Made by a program: the position numbers and the translations under genes. 54,735 nt of DNA from CAVHIG01 sp963636105. Its GTDB lineage: Bacteria; Bacillota; Clostridia; Peptostreptococcales; Anaerovoracaceae. Positions 15,551 through 24,754 of this stretch are shown in pieces; within the stretch, counting starts at the first letter, position 1, and each line of letters opens with the position of its first letter. The stretch covers positions 1 to 54,735 of the forward strand of contig CAVHIG010000004.1 in the NCBI GenBank assembly GCA_963636105.1. Direction: 5' to 3'. Under the pieces are notes generated by a model that saw nothing but the letters and a program-made list of their open reading frames with translations, was not told the DNA's origin and made no database searches.

Positions 15551-18327
15551 TAAGAAAGCTTCAATCAAGATATACACAGCTTCTGATTGCAATAAGCATC
15601 CTTATGCTGCTTTTGGCCATAAGGCTTATTGTCGTGACTGTCTTTCAGCATGAGGAATGGTCGGAGGCCTCAGACAACCTGAGTGTAAAGCAGGTATCTA
15701 CGTCTGCCTCAAGAGGTGAAATCTATGATAGATACGGCAGAGTGCTTGCCGGAAATGTACAGACCTTTTCCGTGCAATTCAGTGACAATGCTCTTACGGA
15801 TGAGGAGGTAAATGAAAGAGCCCTGACTTTGATAAATATATTTGAAGCCAGCGGCGATGAGTATAATGACAATTTTTCGATAGTTTTTACAGAGGACGGT
15901 GGCTGTGAGTATACATATCAGCAGGAGATAGAAAGCTGGCTTGAATCCATGGAACTTCCTACGAATCTGACTGCGGAGGAAGCGTTTTCAAGTCTGCGTG
16001 CTATGTATTCAGTGGATGAGACTTATGATGTATATGAGGCGCAGGAGTATCTGCAGAATATTTGCAAGATCTATCCTCCTATATCCGTAAAGGTCATGAA
16101 GTATACCGCGGACATGGATAAGGAGAGCTTTCTCGAGAAGTATAACATCGACAGCGAAAGTCTTGAAAAAAAGACAGGAGAGGCAAAGGAGCTAAACGCA
16201 AGAGAAGCCTTTGATATGCTGCGTGAAAAATTTGAGATAGATGAAAGTCTTTCTGATTCCGATGCCAGAAAAATAATGGTTGTGAGAAATGAGCTTGCGG
16301 ACATGGGTTACAGACAATATGTATCCGCTACACTGGCCACAGGAATAAGCGATGAGACGATCATAAAAATTGAGGAGCTTAGCAAGGAGCTCACCGGTGT
16401 GGATATAGTATCCGAAACTATCAGATACTATCCGAATGGCACTACGGCTTCACACGTTTTGGGCTATCTCGGAAAGATTTCAGAGGCAAATAAGGAAAAG
16501 TATGTAGATGAGCTTGGCTATGACGCAAATGACCTCATAGGACAGTCCGGTCTTGAGAGCTCGCTTGAAAGTACCTTAAAGGGCACAGATGGTACAAAAT
16601 ATGTGCAGGTAAATGCCAGAGGAGAGAAGGTAAAGACTCTCAGTGAGACAAGCCCGAAAAAGGGCAGCGACGTATATACTACGATAGACCTCGACCTGCA
16701 AAAGGTGGCAGAAGACGCGCTTGAGCAGGCACTTAATCAAATACAGATAGGCGGCACCTTCAAGAGTAGCTATGGCAATTACAAATACAATAAGACCTTC
16801 AGAAATGCCACTGTAGGTGCTGCGGTAGCCATAGAAGTAGAGACGGGAGATGTGCTTGCGATGGCAAGCTATCCGGATTTTGATCCGAATCTTTTTGTGC
16901 GCGGAATAAGCAGCAGCGACTGGGCGAGCCTTCAAAGCACAAATTCAAGAGATTCCCTTGCGCCCGCGCCGCTTTACAATGTGGCTACGCGCTCCGCGGT
17001 TCAGCCCGGTTCTACATTCAAGATGGTGACAGCTACCGCTGCGATGGACCAGGGTCTTAGCCCGCTTCAAAAGCTGAGAGATGCCGGTTATATAAGCGTC
17101 GGAAACAGAGACTACAATTGCCTGGTATATACCTTGTATCACACGACTCACGGATATGTGGATCTGCCACATGCCCTCGAAGTTTCCTGCAACTACTACT
17201 TCTATGACATAGGCACAGGCAAGGATTATTATACGGGTAAATCATTGGGCTATAGTCTCGACATAGACACAATAATGGAATATGCAAAGCAGTATGGTCT
17301 GGGAGAGCCGACAGGTATTGAAATTACTGAGACTGTGGCTACAAGACCTTCCGCTGAAAAGAAGATGAATTCCACTAAGAATATGCTTAGGTATGCGCTG
17401 AATGCAAATTCTGAAAAATATTTCAAGCGTAAGGTGCTCGCTGATCCTGAGCTGACTGAAAAATATATAGAAGAGATTGTGAGCTGGGCAGAGGAAAATC
17501 CTTCCAGAAACGAGCTGCTTTCGCGCATGTCTGAGGTGGGCATCAAGGATGAAATGATCGTCACTGTAACAGATATGTGCAAATATACATATTTCAACTA
17601 TGCGCAGTGGACGCTCGGTGATGAGTTCAGTATCGCCATAGGCCAGGGTGAAAATGCCTATACGCCGCTGCAAATGGCAAATTATGTGGCTACTATCGGA
17701 AATGAAGGAAAGCACAATAAGGTGAGCCTGATCAAGGCGATAGAAGGCCAGGGCGAGAAGGAAAAGGAAGAACCTACAAAGGTAAGCATTACAGAGGAAA
17801 ATCTCGAATATATTATAAGCGGCATGAAGCTTGTAGCGCAGGGCTCAAAGGGAAGCTTGCGCGCCATTTTCTCAAACTTTCCGGTATCGGTTGTGGCAAA
17901 GAGCGGTACTGCGGATAAGGACGGTAAGATAAACTGGGCTGATGAGGTGGAATATATAAAGACTTATCTGGGCAGCATTCTTCCGGGTGTAAGCTGGGAG
18001 CAGGTCGAAGAGGAAATGTCGCGGCTTATGGAGGAATATCCGGATACCTACACTACGCGTGATCTCGCTGTGAGGAAGGCCGTGATAAATCTCGGAAACG
18101 GCAGTGTGACCACTGCGAAGATGGACAGATTCAAATCAGAGTACGATCCTTTCGCCTGGGTAGTTGCGCTGGCACCGGAGGAGGATCCGAAGATTGCTGT
18201 TGCGGTACTTCTTTTTCAAGGAGGAACGGCAGCGTATGCAGCCCCTGTGGCGAGGGAAATCATAGGTGCGTATCTGCATCTTGATCAGGAATACGAGGAC
18301 TACAGTCTGGAGACAGGCTTAAATTAG
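15547..18327 (+). CDS. mrdA: Penicillin-binding protein 2 (elongation transpeptidase)
   Basis: This class B PBP cross-links peptidoglycan during side-wall growth with RodA. After one N-terminal membrane helix (residues 11-33) come a dimerisation region (ASRGEIYDRYGRVLAGN), an extended helical insert, and the transpeptidase domain. Active-site motifs are PGSTFKMVTA (SxxK), SCNYYFYD (SxN) and VAKSGTADKD (KSGT). At 926 residues it is longer than the 600-700 typical of E. coli or Bacillus PBP2. Much of the extra length lies around residues 85-290 and in an insert between SxN and KSG. It overlaps mreD. Confidence 0.93.
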   Translation: MIRKLQSRYTQLLIAISILMLLLAIRLIVVTVFQHEEWSEASDNLSVKQVSTSASRGEIYDRYGRVLAGNVQTFSVQFSDNALTDEEVNERALTLINIFEASGDEYNDNFSIVFTEDGGCEYTYQQEIESWLESMELPTNLTAEEAFSSLRAMYSVDETYDVYEAQEYLQNICKIYPPISVKVMKYTADMDKESFLEKYNIDSESLEKKTGEAKELNAREAFDMLREKFEIDESLSDSDARKIMVVRNELADMGYRQYVSATLATGISDETIIKIEELSKELTGVDIVSETIRYYPNGTTASHVLGYLGKISEANKEKYVDELGYDANDLIGQSGLESSLESTLKGTDGTKYVQVNARGEKVKTLSETSPKKGSDVYTTIDLDLQKVAEDALEQALNQIQIGGTFKSSYGNYKYNKTFRNATVGAAVAIEVETGDVLAMASYPDFDPNLFVRGISSSDWASLQSTNSRDSLAPAPLYNVATRSAVQPGSTFKMVTATAAMDQGLSPLQKLRDAGYISVGNRDYNCLVYTLYHTTHGYVDLPHALEVSCNYYFYDIGTGKDYYTGKSLGYSLDIDTIMEYAKQYGLGEPTGIEITETVATRPSAEKKMNSTKNMLRYALNANSEKYFKRKVLADPELTEKYIEEIVSWAEENPSRNELLSRMSEVGIKDEMIVTVTDMCKYTYFNYAQWTLGDEFSIAIGQGENAYTPLQMANYVATIGNEGKHNKVSLIKAIEGQGEKEKEEPTKVSITEENLEYIISGMKLVAQGSKGSLRAIFSNFPVSVVAKSGTADKDGKINWADEVEYIKTYLGSILPGVSWEQVEEEMSRLMEEYPDTYTTRDLAVRKAVINLGNGSVTTAKMDRFKSEYDPFAWVVALAPEEDPKIAVAVLLFQGGTAAYAAPVAREIIGAYLHLDQEYEDYSLETGLN

Positions 18328-18348
18328 AATGAGAGGAATTGACATAGA

Positions 18349-19065
18349 ATGGGAAAGGTTATTGCGGTGACATCGGGCAAAGGAGGCACGGGCAAGACGG
18401 TCTTTACGGCAAATCTCGGCGCGGTGCTTGCGGAGAGGGGATATAAGGTCGTCCTTATCGATATGGATATGGGACTTCGAAATCTCGATCTTTGCATGGG
18501 CATAGAAAATAAAGTAGTCTATGATGTAGCAGATGTGCTTCTCGGGGTGTGCCGCATAAAGCAGGCTTTGATAAGAGATAAGCGCTTTGAGAGCCTGTAT
18601 GTCATGGCTTCCCCGCAATACAAGAAAGAGGAGGATATCACGCCTCTGCACATGAAGGTGCTCTGCGGAAAGCTAAAGGACAAGTTTGATTATATCATAC
18701 TGGACTCACCGGCGGGGCTTGATGAGGGCTTTCGCCTGGCGGCATATCCGGCAGATGAGGCTATCATACTTACGACTCCGGAGTATTCCGCGATTAGGGA
18801 TGCGGATGTTGTAGATAAATGTCTGGCCCAGATGGGAATAGAGGAGCGCACTTATGTACTCAATAAGGTAAACGCGGATCTCATAAATTCAGGGCTTGTG
18901 CCTTCGCTTCCTGAGATTACATCGATGATGCGGCTTGAGCTTGCAGGCATCATCCAGGACGACGAAAATATCCATATCGCGGCAAATAAGGGAATTCCTA
19001 TCGTTCTCAAAAAGAATACATACATACGTAAAAACTTTGAACAAATCGCGGATCGCGTGATTTAG
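18349..19065 (+). CDS. minD: MinD-like septum-site ATPase, no MinC or MinE partner
   Basis: MinD recruits the division inhibitor MinC to the membrane. The 238-residue product has the deviant Walker A GKGGTGKT, LIDMDMGLRNLDLCMG and DYIILDSPAGLDEGF. It ends at NFEQIADRVI. The amphipathic C-terminal membrane-targeting helix of typical MinD (a GFxxKLF-type tail of about 265-residue proteins) is not visible. Neither minC nor minE is beside it, although minC-minD-minE often sits here in Clostridia. It could be a degenerate MinD or a specialised relative. Its stop overlaps the rodA stop on the opposite strand. Confidence 0.85.
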   Translation: MGKVIAVTSGKGGTGKTVFTANLGAVLAERGYKVVLIDMDMGLRNLDLCMGIENKVVYDVADVLLGVCRIKQALIRDKRFESLYVMASPQYKKEEDITPLHMKVLCGKLKDKFDYIILDSPAGLDEGFRLAAYPADEAIILTTPEYSAIRDADVVDKCLAQMGIEERTYVLNKVNADLINSGLVPSLPEITSMMRLELAGIIQDDENIHIAANKGIPIVLKKNTYIRKNFEQIADRVI

Positions 19066-20168
19066 AAATTCAGCGCTTTGTTTCTCATGCCGACATTCAT
19101 GATTATGCCAAGTGACATCATGGAGGCGAGCACCGAGGAACCGCCATAGCTTATGAGAGGGAGCGTGATTCCGGTGACAGGCATCATGCCCATGGTCATG
19201 GCTATATTTTCGAAGATCTGAAAGCCAAACATGCCGATAAAGCCGACGCAGATGAGAGCACCGTACAGATCCACAGCATCTCTTGCAATCCTTGCTATGC
19301 GATAGATGAAAATTGAATACAGTCCAAGAAGGATGAGGCCGCCGATAGCGCCCAGCTCTTCTATGATGACAGCAAAGATAAAGTCTGATTTTTGTACCGG
19401 CAGGTACTTCAGACTTTTTTGTGTGCCTTTAAAGAGTCCCTTGCCGAAAAAGCCGCCGGAGCCTATGGCTATCTTTGACTGCCAAACCTGCCAATTTCCC
19501 TTAAGAGAAAGATCCTCCGGATAGAGGAAGGCTATAATCCTTTCCTTTTGATATTGATCCAGAAAATGGTATATGACCGGAATGGCGGCAGCAGCGGAAG
19601 CAGCGCCGATTCCAAACCACTTATAAGAGATGCCGGCAAAGAATATCATAACTATCCAGATAGCTACCATTACAATGCCGCTGCCCAAATCCTCTTTGAT
19701 TACTATAAGCAGAAACGGCGCGGCATAGAGGAGCGCGAGGGCTATGCCCTTGAATTCCTTGAGCTCATCTCTATGTCTTGCGAGATACATAGCAAGCAGT
19801 ATGACATAAAAAAGCTTTACGAATTCCGAAGGCTGAATGGTGATAAACTTGAGATCTATCCAGGCACGAGAGCCGTATTGAGATAGACCTAGTCCCGGTA
19901 TATATACAGTGAGCAAAAAACATATTGAGACCGCGTACAGTATCTTTTCGAAATGCTGGTAAAAATTATAGTCGAGTTGGAATATCACAAACATGGCGAT
20001 ATATCCGAGACCATAGGCACAGGCCTGTACTATCACATCACGGGAAAGCTCTATCTCGCCATCATATGAGGTGCTCATGATCATCAGAAGGCTCATAGCC
20101 GCAAAAAGTAAGGGAAGTACCAAAAGCACTTTGTCCGCGTTTTTAAATATATGTACGAAATTCTTCAT
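19062..20168 (-). CDS. rodA: Peptidoglycan polymerase RodA
   Basis: RodA is the SEDS-family glycosyltransferase that works with PBP2. The 368-residue protein has about ten membrane segments. It carries SEDS signatures: GSRAWIDLKFITIQPSEFVK near residues 97-116, IAIGSGGFFGKGLFKGTQK, and PVTGITLPLISYGGSS near the C-terminus. It is encoded on the minus strand, convergent with minD, and the two stop codons overlap (TTAG at 19062-19065). This separates RodA from the PBP2 operon although the proteins act together; a local inversion is a possible cause. Confidence 0.94.
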   Translation of the reverse strand: MKNFVHIFKNADKVLLVLPLLFAAMSLLMIMSTSYDGEIELSRDVIVQACAYGLGYIAMFVIFQLDYNFYQHFEKILYAVSICFLLTVYIPGLGLSQYGSRAWIDLKFITIQPSEFVKLFYVILLAMYLARHRDELKEFKGIALALLYAAPFLLIVIKEDLGSGIVMVAIWIVMIFFAGISYKWFGIGAASAAAAIPVIYHFLDQYQKERIIAFLYPEDLSLKGNWQVWQSKIAIGSGGFFGKGLFKGTQKSLKYLPVQKSDFIFAVIIEELGAIGGLILLGLYSIFIYRIARIARDAVDLYGALICVGFIGMFGFQIFENIAMTMGMMPVTGITLPLISYGGSSVLASMMSLGIIMNVGMRNKALNF

Positions 20169-20186
20169 TGTTTGACTCTCACTATC

Positions 20187-20216
20187 TTGACATTTTGTTG
20201 CACTTAATATTATAAT
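20187..20216 (+). promoter_or_regulatory. Promoter of rny
   Basis: A consensus TTGACA (20187-20192) and TATAAT (20211-20216) are 18 bases apart. The very AT-rich stretch to 20350 forms a leader of about 140 bases. Divergent rodA signals probably overlap here. Confidence 0.7.
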
Positions 20217-20361
20217 ATTAATGTATGTTTATATCAATATCAATTATTGTAATGCAATAGATTTTGTATGAATTTATTACGAAACTACTACATCAAATTG
20301 GGAATGGAGATGGAAGATAGGGAATAATTTGGAAATTTAAAATGATGAGGAGGTGTACAAT

Positions 20362-21906
20362 ATTAAAACAATAATATTGACGATACTGTTTATTGCAATT
20401 GCCTTAGGAATAGGCGTTTTAGTCGGATACATAATCAGAAAGACTACTGCCGAAAAGACAATCGGTAGTGCTGAGATGAAAGCTAAAAATTTAATTCTTG
20501 ACGCAGAGCACAAATCAGAGACTATTAAAAAAGAGATCACACTGGAGGCAAAGGAAGAAGCTCACAAGCTGAGAAGCGACGCAGAACGCGAGATACGCGA
20601 GCGCAGAGCCGAGATACAGAGATCAGAAAAGAGATTAATTCAAAAGGAAGAATCTATTGACAGAAAGCTGGATAATATAGAGAAAAAAGAAGAAAGCATT
20701 ACAAAAAAAGAGCAATCACTTATTGATAAACAGAAAGAGCTCGACGGTTTTGTCGAGAAGCAAATGGCAGAGCTTGAGAGAATCTCAGGCCTCACAGTGG
20801 AAGACGCAAAGGCTATTCTTCTTTCAAATTGTGAAAAGGAAGTCAGATATGAGGCATCGCTTCTCATAAAGGATATCGAAAGCAAGGCGAAGGAAGAGGG
20901 CGAGAAAAGGGCAAAGGAGATAATTACCGGAGCCATTCAAAGGTGTGCGGCGGATCATGTGGCAGAATCCACTGTATCTGTAGTAAATCTTCCAAATGAG
21001 GAGATGAAGGGCAGGATAATCGGCCGCGAGGGCAGAAATATCAGGGCTATCGAGACAAGGACCGGTGTGGATCTTATCATCGATGATACACCGGAGGCAG
21101 TTATACTGTCAGGCTTTGATCCTGTAAGACGTGAGGTCGCAAGGATAGCGCTTGAAAAACTCATTGTGGACGGAAGAATTCATCCGGCCAGGATAGAAGA
21201 GATGGTAGACAAGGCCGAAAGAGAGGTCAATAATATCATCAAGGAAGAGGGCGAGCAGGCCACATTTGAAGTAGGCATACACAATCTGCACCCTGAGCTT
21301 ATAAAGCTCCTCGGAAGATTGAAGTACAGAACCTCTTACGGTCAGAATGTTCTCAAGCATTCTGTAGAAGTAGCTCTTCTTGCGGGTCTTATGGCAGGCG
21401 AGCTTGGACTTGATGTAAAGCTTGCAAAGAGAGCAGGACTTTTGCACGATATAGGCAAGGCTTTGGACCACGAAGTTGAAGGTACTCACGTAGATATCGG
21501 TATAGATGTACTCAGAAAGTACAAGGAATCCGAGGCCGTTATAAACGGCATGGCGGCTCACCATGGCGATTATGAGCCAAAGAGCATGGAGGCTGTGCTG
21601 ATCGCTGCGGCTGACGCATTGTCGGCAGCGAGACCGGGAGCCAGAAGAGAGACTCTTGAAACTTATGTAAAGAGACTTACAAAACTGGAAGAGATAGCAA
21701 ACACTACACCTGGTGTAGACAAGTCATTTGCTATTCAGGCAGGTCGAGAGATTAGAATTATCGCAAAGCCTGAGGCTGTAAACGATGAAGGAATTGTATT
21801 CCTGGCAAGGGAGATCTCAAAGAAGATCGAGTCTGAACTGGAATACCCGGGTCAGATCAAGGTCAACGTCATAAGAGAGACAAGAGCGGTGGATTACGCA
21901 AAATAG
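20362..21906 (+). CDS. rny: Ribonuclease Y
   Basis: RNase Y is the membrane-anchored endonuclease that starts mRNA decay in Firmicutes. The product has an N-terminal membrane helix (IILTILFIAIALGIGVLVGY), a long charged coiled coil (about residues 30-160), a KH domain (MKGRIIGREGRNIRAIE) and an HD domain (LLHDIGKALDHEVEGTHVDIG). AGGAGG (20348-20353) points to ATT 20362 as the start, eight bases downstream. The nearest usual codons are GTG 20353, which overlaps the Shine-Dalgarno sequence, and TTG 20377, 23 bases away. Length, about 514 residues, is normal. Confidence 0.93.
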   Translation: MKTIILTILFIAIALGIGVLVGYIIRKTTAEKTIGSAEMKAKNLILDAEHKSETIKKEITLEAKEEAHKLRSDAEREIRERRAEIQRSEKRLIQKEESIDRKLDNIEKKEESITKKEQSLIDKQKELDGFVEKQMAELERISGLTVEDAKAILLSNCEKEVRYEASLLIKDIESKAKEEGEKRAKEIITGAIQRCAADHVAESTVSVVNLPNEEMKGRIIGREGRNIRAIETRTGVDLIIDDTPEAVILSGFDPVRREVARIALEKLIVDGRIHPARIEEMVDKAEREVNNIIKEEGEQATFEVGIHNLHPELIKLLGRLKYRTSYGQNVLKHSVEVALLAGLMAGELGLDVKLAKRAGLLHDIGKALDHEVEGTHVDIGIDVLRKYKESEAVINGMAAHHGDYEPKSMEAVLIAAADALSAARPGARRETLETYVKRLTKLEEIANTTPGVDKSFAIQAGREIRIIAKPEAVNDEGIVFLAREISKKIESELEYPGQIKVNVIRETRAVDYAK

Positions 21907-21920
21907 ACGCCCGGCTTTTT

Positions 21921-21960
21921 CGGGAAACGAGGCATTTTGCGCAAGAGACGAAGTTTACGC
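21921..21960 (+). repeat. Degenerate GCGGAAAC-family element after rny
   Basis: CGGGAAACGAGGC (21921-21933) faces GACGAAGTTTACGC (21947-21960). The right arm resembles the right arm of the nrdR-cmk element (GGCGAAGTTTCCGC) with few changes. It looks like an old, decayed copy. Confidence 0.45.
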
Positions 21961-21989
21961 AACTCCCTGTAAAAAGGGAGTTGTTGTAT
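21961..21989 (+). terminator. Terminator after rny
   Basis: AACTCCCT (21961-21968) pairs with AGGGAGTT (21975-21982), followed by a T-rich GTTGTATTT. Confidence 0.7.
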
Positions 21990-22106
21990 TTAATGAAGAA
22001 TCAAGGCTCGTAAAATAACGATGATGCAGCGTATGCAAGAGAAAAAAATGCTTGCATATATGAGAGAGTTAAAGAAAATGGGATTATCAGAGGAAAGAGG
22101 GGTGAT

Positions 22107-23516
22107 TTGTTGGAGAGCGTGAGCAATCTGAACTACGAAAGAGGAAGCTTTTACCGAAAAATGCTGGTAGTGGCCATCCCGGTGATGCTGCAAAACCTGA
22201 TAGTAATCGGCCTGAATATGATAGATACGCTTATGGTAGGCGTGCTGGGCGAAGAGCAGCTTGCGGGAGTAGGCTCCGCGAATCAAATCTACATGCTCTT
22301 CAGTATGATGTGCTTTGGCTTTTATAGCGGCGCGTCTGTCTATGTGGCGCAATATTGGGGCATCCGTGACGTAAAGACGATAAAAAAGGTCATAAGCATA
22401 GACTATATAATGGGAGTCGGCATAGCGGCTGTGATGACGGTGATTGCCTTTGTCTTTGCGCCGCAGCTCATATGGATCTTTTCGCGCGATGAGCTTGTGA
22501 TCGAATATGGCGTGCAATATATGAGAATAGCCTGCTTTACCTATGTCTTGGCAGCTGTCTCTATGAATATAAGCTTCAATTCGAGGGCGATTCAAAGGCT
22601 TGTGGCTACGACAGCGATAAATGCGGGTGCCGTTGTGGTAAATGCCGTGCTGAACTACATATTGATCTTTGGAAAGCTGGGCTTTGAGGCTATGGGTGTG
22701 CGAGGCGCGGCAATGGCGACGCTTATCGCGAGAATCCTGGAGATGCTGGCGATGATAGGCATAGTGCTTTTCTCGAAGGATCATCCGCTCAGAATAGGAA
22801 TTTCGAATCTTTTGCATATAGATAAGACCATGTTTGGAAGAGTTTTCCGGACGGCAATTCCGGTGGTCGGCACGGAGGGCGGCTGGTCGGTATGCGTTTC
22901 GCTGGTATTCTCTGCTTATGGCATACTCGGGGCTGCGGCTCAGGCCGTTGTGCAGGTAGCGGGAGTTGTGGCTGACCTTTTCCAATGCATGTATTTCGGG
23001 CTTGGAAATGCCACATCTGTTATAATAGGTGAATCGCTGGGACGCGGTGAGAAGGATTATGCTTATCACTGCTCAAAGATTTCGCTATTGATAACCTGCG
23101 GCCTGAATGTGGTGATGACGCTTCTCTTGATACTTTTTAGAGAGCCTATAGCGGGCATATATCATTTTGACGGCGACACTACAAAGCTGCTTGTGATGAC
23201 TCTCGGAGCCTGGGCTATTACGATTACGCCAAAGATGCTTGCGTATATTTTCATATGCGGAGTCTTGAGAGCGGGAGGAGATACGCTTTATTCGCTTGTT
23301 GTGGATTTTGGACTGAATGTAATGCAGGTGCCTATCGCATTTTTGAGTGTACTCTACCTCGATGCACCGCTGTATATAATAGTCATGCTTGTAGCTACGA
23401 CTGAGCTTGTGAAGTCGATAATCTGCTTCTTCCGCTGGAAGAGCAAGAGATGGATGAATCAAATGACAGAGGGAGAAAAGGAAGCACTTGCAGAGGGGCA
23501 AGCTGTGAATGTATAA
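22107..23516 (+). CDS. MATE family efflux transporter
   Basis: The 469-residue membrane protein has twelve predicted spans and MATE features: YRKMLVVAIPVMLQNLIVIG, NMIDTLMVGVLGEEQLAGVG, and GTEGGWSVCVSLVFSAYGIL in the second half. MATE proteins expel drugs or metabolites by sodium or proton antiport; the substrate here is unknown. The start is TTG 22107 or TTG 22110, behind AGAGGGG. The next gene begins 24 bases after its stop, so it may be cotranscribed with the desulfurase. Confidence 0.92.
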   Translation: MLESVSNLNYERGSFYRKMLVVAIPVMLQNLIVIGLNMIDTLMVGVLGEEQLAGVGSANQIYMLFSMMCFGFYSGASVYVAQYWGIRDVKTIKKVISIDYIMGVGIAAVMTVIAFVFAPQLIWIFSRDELVIEYGVQYMRIACFTYVLAAVSMNISFNSRAIQRLVATTAINAGAVVVNAVLNYILIFGKLGFEAMGVRGAAMATLIARILEMLAMIGIVLFSKDHPLRIGISNLLHIDKTMFGRVFRTAIPVVGTEGGWSVCVSLVFSAYGILGAAAQAVVQVAGVVADLFQCMYFGLGNATSVIIGESLGRGEKDYAYHCSKISLLITCGLNVVMTLLLILFREPIAGIYHFDGDTTKLLVMTLGAWAITITPKMLAYIFICGVLRAGGDTLYSLVVDFGLNVMQVPIAFLSVLYLDAPLYIIVMLVATTELVKSIICFFRWKSKRWMNQMTEGEKEALAEGQAVNV

Positions 23517-23540
23517 AGGAAAGTTAGGTGAAAAGGATAA

Positions 23541-24713
23541 ATGATATATTTGGATAATAGCTCTACTACGCGTCAATACGACGAGGTGACGCGGCTGATG
23601 TGCGAGACGATGGCCGATAGTTTCGGAAATCCGTCCTCACTTCATAGGCTGGGCATGAATGCCGAAAAGCTTGTGAAGGAAGGTCGTCGCCGTGTAGCGG
23701 GAGCGCTTTCAGTAAAGCCGGAGGAGGTATTCTTTACATCCTGCGGGACAGAAAGCGACAATACGGCACTCTTTGGCGCGGCCAGAGCCAGAAAAAGGAC
23801 AGGAAAGAAAATAATCACCACAAGGGTAGAGCATCCGGCGATATTAGAAGCCTGCGCAAGGCTTGAAAAGGAAGGCTTTGAGCTAGAATATCTGCCTGTG
23901 GATGGCAGGTGCATGGTGGATATGGACGCTCTCAAGGCTGCGCTTACGGAGGACACGATAATAGTCTCTGTGATGGCTGTAAATAATGAGACTGGCACTA
24001 TCATGCCGCTTTCAGAGATTGGAAATGCTATAAAGGAATACAATAAGGAGCATGGGAGCAGGATACTCTTCCATTCTGACATGGTGCAGGCCTTTGGTAA
24101 GGTGAGACCTGATATGAGACTCATCGATCTGGCCTCGGTCTCCGCACACAAAATACACGGACCAAAGGGCATGGGTGCGCTTTATATAAAGGAAGGCTTG
24201 AATATTGAGCCGTTTTTCTACGGCGGCGGTCAGGAAAAGCATTTTCGCTCCGGCACGGAAAATGTGCCGGGGATAGCAGGCTTTGGCCTCGCTGCGGAGA
24301 TGGTAAACCGCGGCTTTGCGGAGCGCACGGAAAGGATGCGCACGCTGCGCAGTTTCCTCCTCGAAAGGATAAAGACTGAGATAAGGGATATAAAGGTAAA
24401 CGGCTTTGAGGACGGCGATTTTGCCTGCCCGGCGGTGCTCAATGTGTCGTTTCTCGGGACGAGAGGCGAGGTGATTTTGCATACGCTTGAGCAGGACGGC
24501 ATCTATGTGTCGACGGGTTCTGCCTGCGCTTCAAATCATAAGAGCAAGGCGGGGAGCCACGTGCTGCGCGCTATGGGGCTGAATGATAAGGAAGTCGAGG
24601 GCGCGATCAGATTCAGCTTTTCGGAGTTCAATACTATGGATGAGATGAATATGGTGGCAGAGTCGCTTGTGAAGGCTGTGGGGAAATTTAGAAAGCTTGG
24701 AAGCTTTAGATAA
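23541..24713 (+). CDS. Cysteine desulfurase, NifS/IscS-like
   Basis: This PLP enzyme moves sulfur from cysteine to a protein cysteine. The 390-residue protein begins MIYLDNSSTTRQYDEVTRLM, has the PLP lysine in SVSAHKIHGPKGMGALYI, and the active Cys in STGSACASNHKSKAG. It lies 41 bases before thiI, the pairing seen in Bacillus and Clostridia where NifZ-type desulfurases feed ThiI for 4-thiouridine synthesis. It is therefore probably dedicated to tRNA thiolation rather than general Fe-S assembly. Confidence 0.93.
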   Translation: MIYLDNSSTTRQYDEVTRLMCETMADSFGNPSSLHRLGMNAEKLVKEGRRRVAGALSVKPEEVFFTSCGTESDNTALFGAARARKRTGKKIITTRVEHPAILEACARLEKEGFELEYLPVDGRCMVDMDALKAALTEDTIIVSVMAVNNETGTIMPLSEIGNAIKEYNKEHGSRILFHSDMVQAFGKVRPDMRLIDLASVSAHKIHGPKGMGALYIKEGLNIEPFFYGGGQEKHFRSGTENVPGIAGFGLAAEMVNRGFAERTERMRTLRSFLLERIKTEIRDIKVNGFEDGDFACPAVLNVSFLGTRGEVILHTLEQDGIYVSTGSACASNHKSKAGSHVLRAMGLNDKEVEGAIRFSFSEFNTMDEMNMVAESLVKAVGKFRKLGSFR

Positions 24714-24754
24714 AGCAAATAACGGAAAATTTGTAAGGAATAGGTATAGAAGGT

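Noticed and set aside
21990..23069. 359-codon open frame on the minus strand over the MATE gene
   Set aside because: It is rich in His, Arg and Tyr as expected for an antisense shadow of a membrane protein gene.
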